DNA of 64,000 nucleotides from Stappia indica (lineage in GTDB: Bacteria > Pseudomonadota > Alphaproteobacteria > Rhizobiales > Stappiaceae). Positions 62,563 to 64,000 of this stretch are shown here, piece after piece. The notes beneath the pieces were generated by a model. The model was not told the origin of the DNA. It ran no database searches and worked only from the letters and a program-made list of their open reading frames with translations. Location of the stretch: NCBI RefSeq assembly GCF_020177335.1, contig NZ_JAIVMG010000001.1:682001-746000 (forward strand). Direction: 5' to 3'. Numbering within the stretch: position 1 is the first letter of the stretch; every line of letters starts with the position of its first letter. The translations under genes and the position numbers were made by a program.

Positions 62563-63264
62563 TCAGCGCACCACGCCATCCATCACCGCATGGAAGCGCG
62601 GCTGAAGGTGCTTCATCAGCAGCGGCGCAATCGCCTCCTCGGTGATGTTGACCGTCAGGTCCTTGTTGACAATGCGAATGCGAATGCCCTCGAACCCCGC
62701 CCCCGCGCTGAAGGTCACACCCTCGCGCAGCACATTGGCGGCCAGCGACACGACGAAATGGCTGAGGGTGCCCTCGCGCGCCTCTTCGGGAGAGCGGCGC
62801 AATTCCTCGAAGGTGACGACCCGCTCCGGCAACTCGATCTCCACCTGATCGGCGTTGTCCATGTCCGCATCCTGCCGCGCGCGTCCGGCCATCGCCAGGA
62901 TCAGCTTTTGCAGGAAAGCCTCGTCGGCGAAGGATTCGCGCAAAAGGCGGGAGGTTTCCTCGCCAATGCGTGCGGCGATCTCGTTGCGCAGGCTGAGCAC
63001 CACATCGCGGGCAGCGATCTTCAGGGCATCCGCCGTCGCCGCCTTTTCCGCTTCCGCATCCCGGTGCGCCGCGTCGCGCAGATGTGCCGCCTGGGCCTCC
63101 GCCTCGGCGATGATCGCCTCCGCCTTGGCACGGGCGGAGGCCAGCAGGGCCTCGGCCTGCTCTTGCCCGGCGGCGATCCCCTCGCCGCGCAACCGGTCGA
63201 TCAGCGCCTGAACGCCCTCGCCCGCCGCGCTTGGAACGGTGTTGTTGTCGCCCGTCTTTGCCAT
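62563..63264 (-). CDS. atpE: V/A-type ATPase subunit E
   Basis: The 233-residue protein has a long N-terminal Ala/Glu-rich coiled coil (about 20-95, QAEALLASARAKAEAIIAEAEAQAAHL) and a globular C-terminus, as expected for the peripheral stalk E subunit. No partner G gene is seen in the window. Confidence 0.85.
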   Translation of the reverse strand: MAKTGDNNTVPSAAGEGVQALIDRLRGEGIAAGQEQAEALLASARAKAEAIIAEAEAQAAHLRDAAHRDAEAEKAATADALKIAARDVVLSLRNEIAARIGEETSRLLRESFADEAFLQKLILAMAGRARQDADMDNADQVEIELPERVVTFEELRRSPEEAREGTLSHFVVSLAANVLREGVTFSAGAGFEGIRIRIVNKDLTVNITEEAIAPLLMKHLQPRFHAVMDGVVR

Positions 63265-63292
63265 GATCCTGTTCCCGTTCGTTGCGGCGTGG

Positions 63293-63742
63293 TTACCCCG
63301 GAATGGTACCGCTCAGCACCAGCGCGAACACCAGCGCGAACACCGCGAAGCCTTCCAGCACCGCCGCCGGCGCCAGCGAGATGCCGAAGATTTCCGGCTT
63401 GGCCTTGGAGGCGCTGATGGCAGAGGCGAGCACGTCGCCCTGGCGCAGGCCGATGTACAGAAGGGCAATGCCCGCCAGCAGGCCGATGCCGAAGATCGCG
63501 GTTGCGGCCTCGGCGGTCATCGGATCGCGCTGCAGCGAGAACATGATGACGATGCCGTAGATCACCTGGGAGGACGGCATCAGCGACACGCCGATGAACC
63601 GGCCATAACCGGACTCGGTGTCGAGCATCGCACCGATCGCCGCGCTGCCGGCGCGGGCACAGCCAATGCTGCTGCCGATGGCCCCGAGCGCCACCGGCGC
63701 GAAGAGACCGACCCACCCAAGAACGAGAAGGAGTTCAGTCAC
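63293..63742 (-). CDS. atpK: V/A-type ATPase proteolipid subunit K
   Basis: The 149-residue membrane protein has four helices in two hairpins. The essential acid is E130 in the last helix (PAAVLEGFAVF). S58-Q59, Y62, Q101 and E130 match the spacing of the Na+ ligands of Enterococcus hirae NtpK (T64-Q65, Y68, Q110, E139), so a sodium-binding rotor is likely. I start at the GTG at 63742, which overlaps the subunit I stop as GTGA and has GAGGAG upstream; the first hairpin has no acid, as in the typical duplicated ring. Confidence 0.9.
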   Translation of the reverse strand: MTELLLVLGWVGLFAPVALGAIGSSIGCARAGSAAIGAMLDTESGYGRFIGVSLMPSSQVIYGIVIMFSLQRDPMTAEAATAIFGIGLLAGIALLYIGLRQGDVLASAISASKAKPEIFGISLAPAAVLEGFAVFALVFALVLSGTIPG

Positions 63743-64000
63743 AAGCGTGTCTCCTCTTTGCGGAATGGGCGGAATGGACGCCCCTCTTCCGACATACCCC
63801 AATTGAAGAATTCGATGACGTTGAGCCGCAGCCCGTGAACAGTGCCGGCGATCAGCCCCAGCCCCATGTTGATGGCATGCCCGGCCACCAGCACCACCAG
63901 CGCCAGCAGCACGCCGACGCCGGGCACCGCATGTACCAGTTGCCCGGCCTGGGCGTTGATGGTCGCCGCCAGCGACGCAGCGGCAAGGCCGAGGGCGAAC
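63739..64000 (-). CDS. atpI: V/A-type ATPase subunit I, C-terminal part
   Basis: The frame is open to the right window edge. It encodes the last two membrane helices (FALGLAAASLAATI and GVLLALVVLVAGHAINMGLGLI) and the conserved end GLRLNVIEFFNWGMSEEGRPFRPFRKEE, where HGLRLNVIEFF fits the conserved C-terminal motif of the stator/ion-channel subunit. The N-terminal cytoplasmic domain lies outside. Confidence 0.85.
   Translation of the reverse strand, partial: FALGLAAASLAATINAQAGQLVHAVPGVGVLLALVVLVAGHAINMGLGLIAGTVHGLRLNVIEFFNWGMSEEGRPFRPFRKEETRL

Overview
The window is high-GC chromosomal DNA from an alphaproteobacterium, most likely a marine, metabolically versatile member of the Rhodobacterales or Hyphomicrobiales. 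The class is inferred from the FNR/FnrL-type regulators, class I PHA synthase, several TRAP and ABC importers, a BCKDH operon and codon usage; no rRNA or tRNA gene is present to confirm it. I see no insertion sequence, prophage, CRISPR array or tRNA. Genes are tightly packed and often overlap by 1-20 bases.

Layout. (1) 1-4185: a thiolase / acyl-CoA synthetase / TRAP binding-protein operon on the minus strand, divergent from a PAS-LuxR (FixJ-like) regulator, with three phased TACGTA palindromes between them. (2) 4195-20267: a low-oxygen/stress island with a P-type cation ATPase, FtsH, a phosphoribosyltransferase/hydrolase/erythromycin-esterase fusion, alcohol dehydrogenase, CBS protein, two Crp/FNR regulators, Hsp20, PHA synthase and a beta-CASP metallo-hydrolase. 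FNR boxes precede ftsH, the CBS gene and hsp20, another lies well upstream of phaC, and a degenerate one precedes the fusion gene. (3) 20372-33268: one long minus-strand catabolic unit: tandem-HTH LysR regulator, hydantoinase-like amidohydrolase, M20 carbamoylase, DUF917 protein, HutU-like hydratase, TRAP importer, type III CoA-transferase and two acyl-CoA dehydrogenases. (4) 33709-38909: a tetrathionate-reductase-type operon (ttrBCA) behind an FNR box and ended by a strong terminator. (5) 38930-40129: a small zinc-ribbon gene, rnk, and a promoter with a possible leader peptide. (6) 40298-49196: an ABC sugar/polyol or phospho-ester importer with HAD and PHP hydrolases, an RpiR regulator and a xylulokinase. 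(7) 49410-54421: the branched-chain 2-oxoacid dehydrogenase complex (E1a, E1b, E2, E3). (8) 54448-59211: an SDR, a LysR regulator, a methyltransferase and an MDR oxidoreductase. (9) 59291-64000: a V/A-type ATPase operon (I-K-E-DUF2764-A) ending in a phosphoglycolate-phosphatase-like gene; the proteolipid has residues typical of sodium-binding rotors.

The most interesting parts are region 3, which looks like a pathway for a non-canonical imidazole or thio-imidazole compound (possibly ergothioneine-derived) ending in glutamate, with a two-HTH LysR regulator at its head, and the FNR regulon of regions 2 and 4, whose boxes and -10 elements sit at class II spacing.
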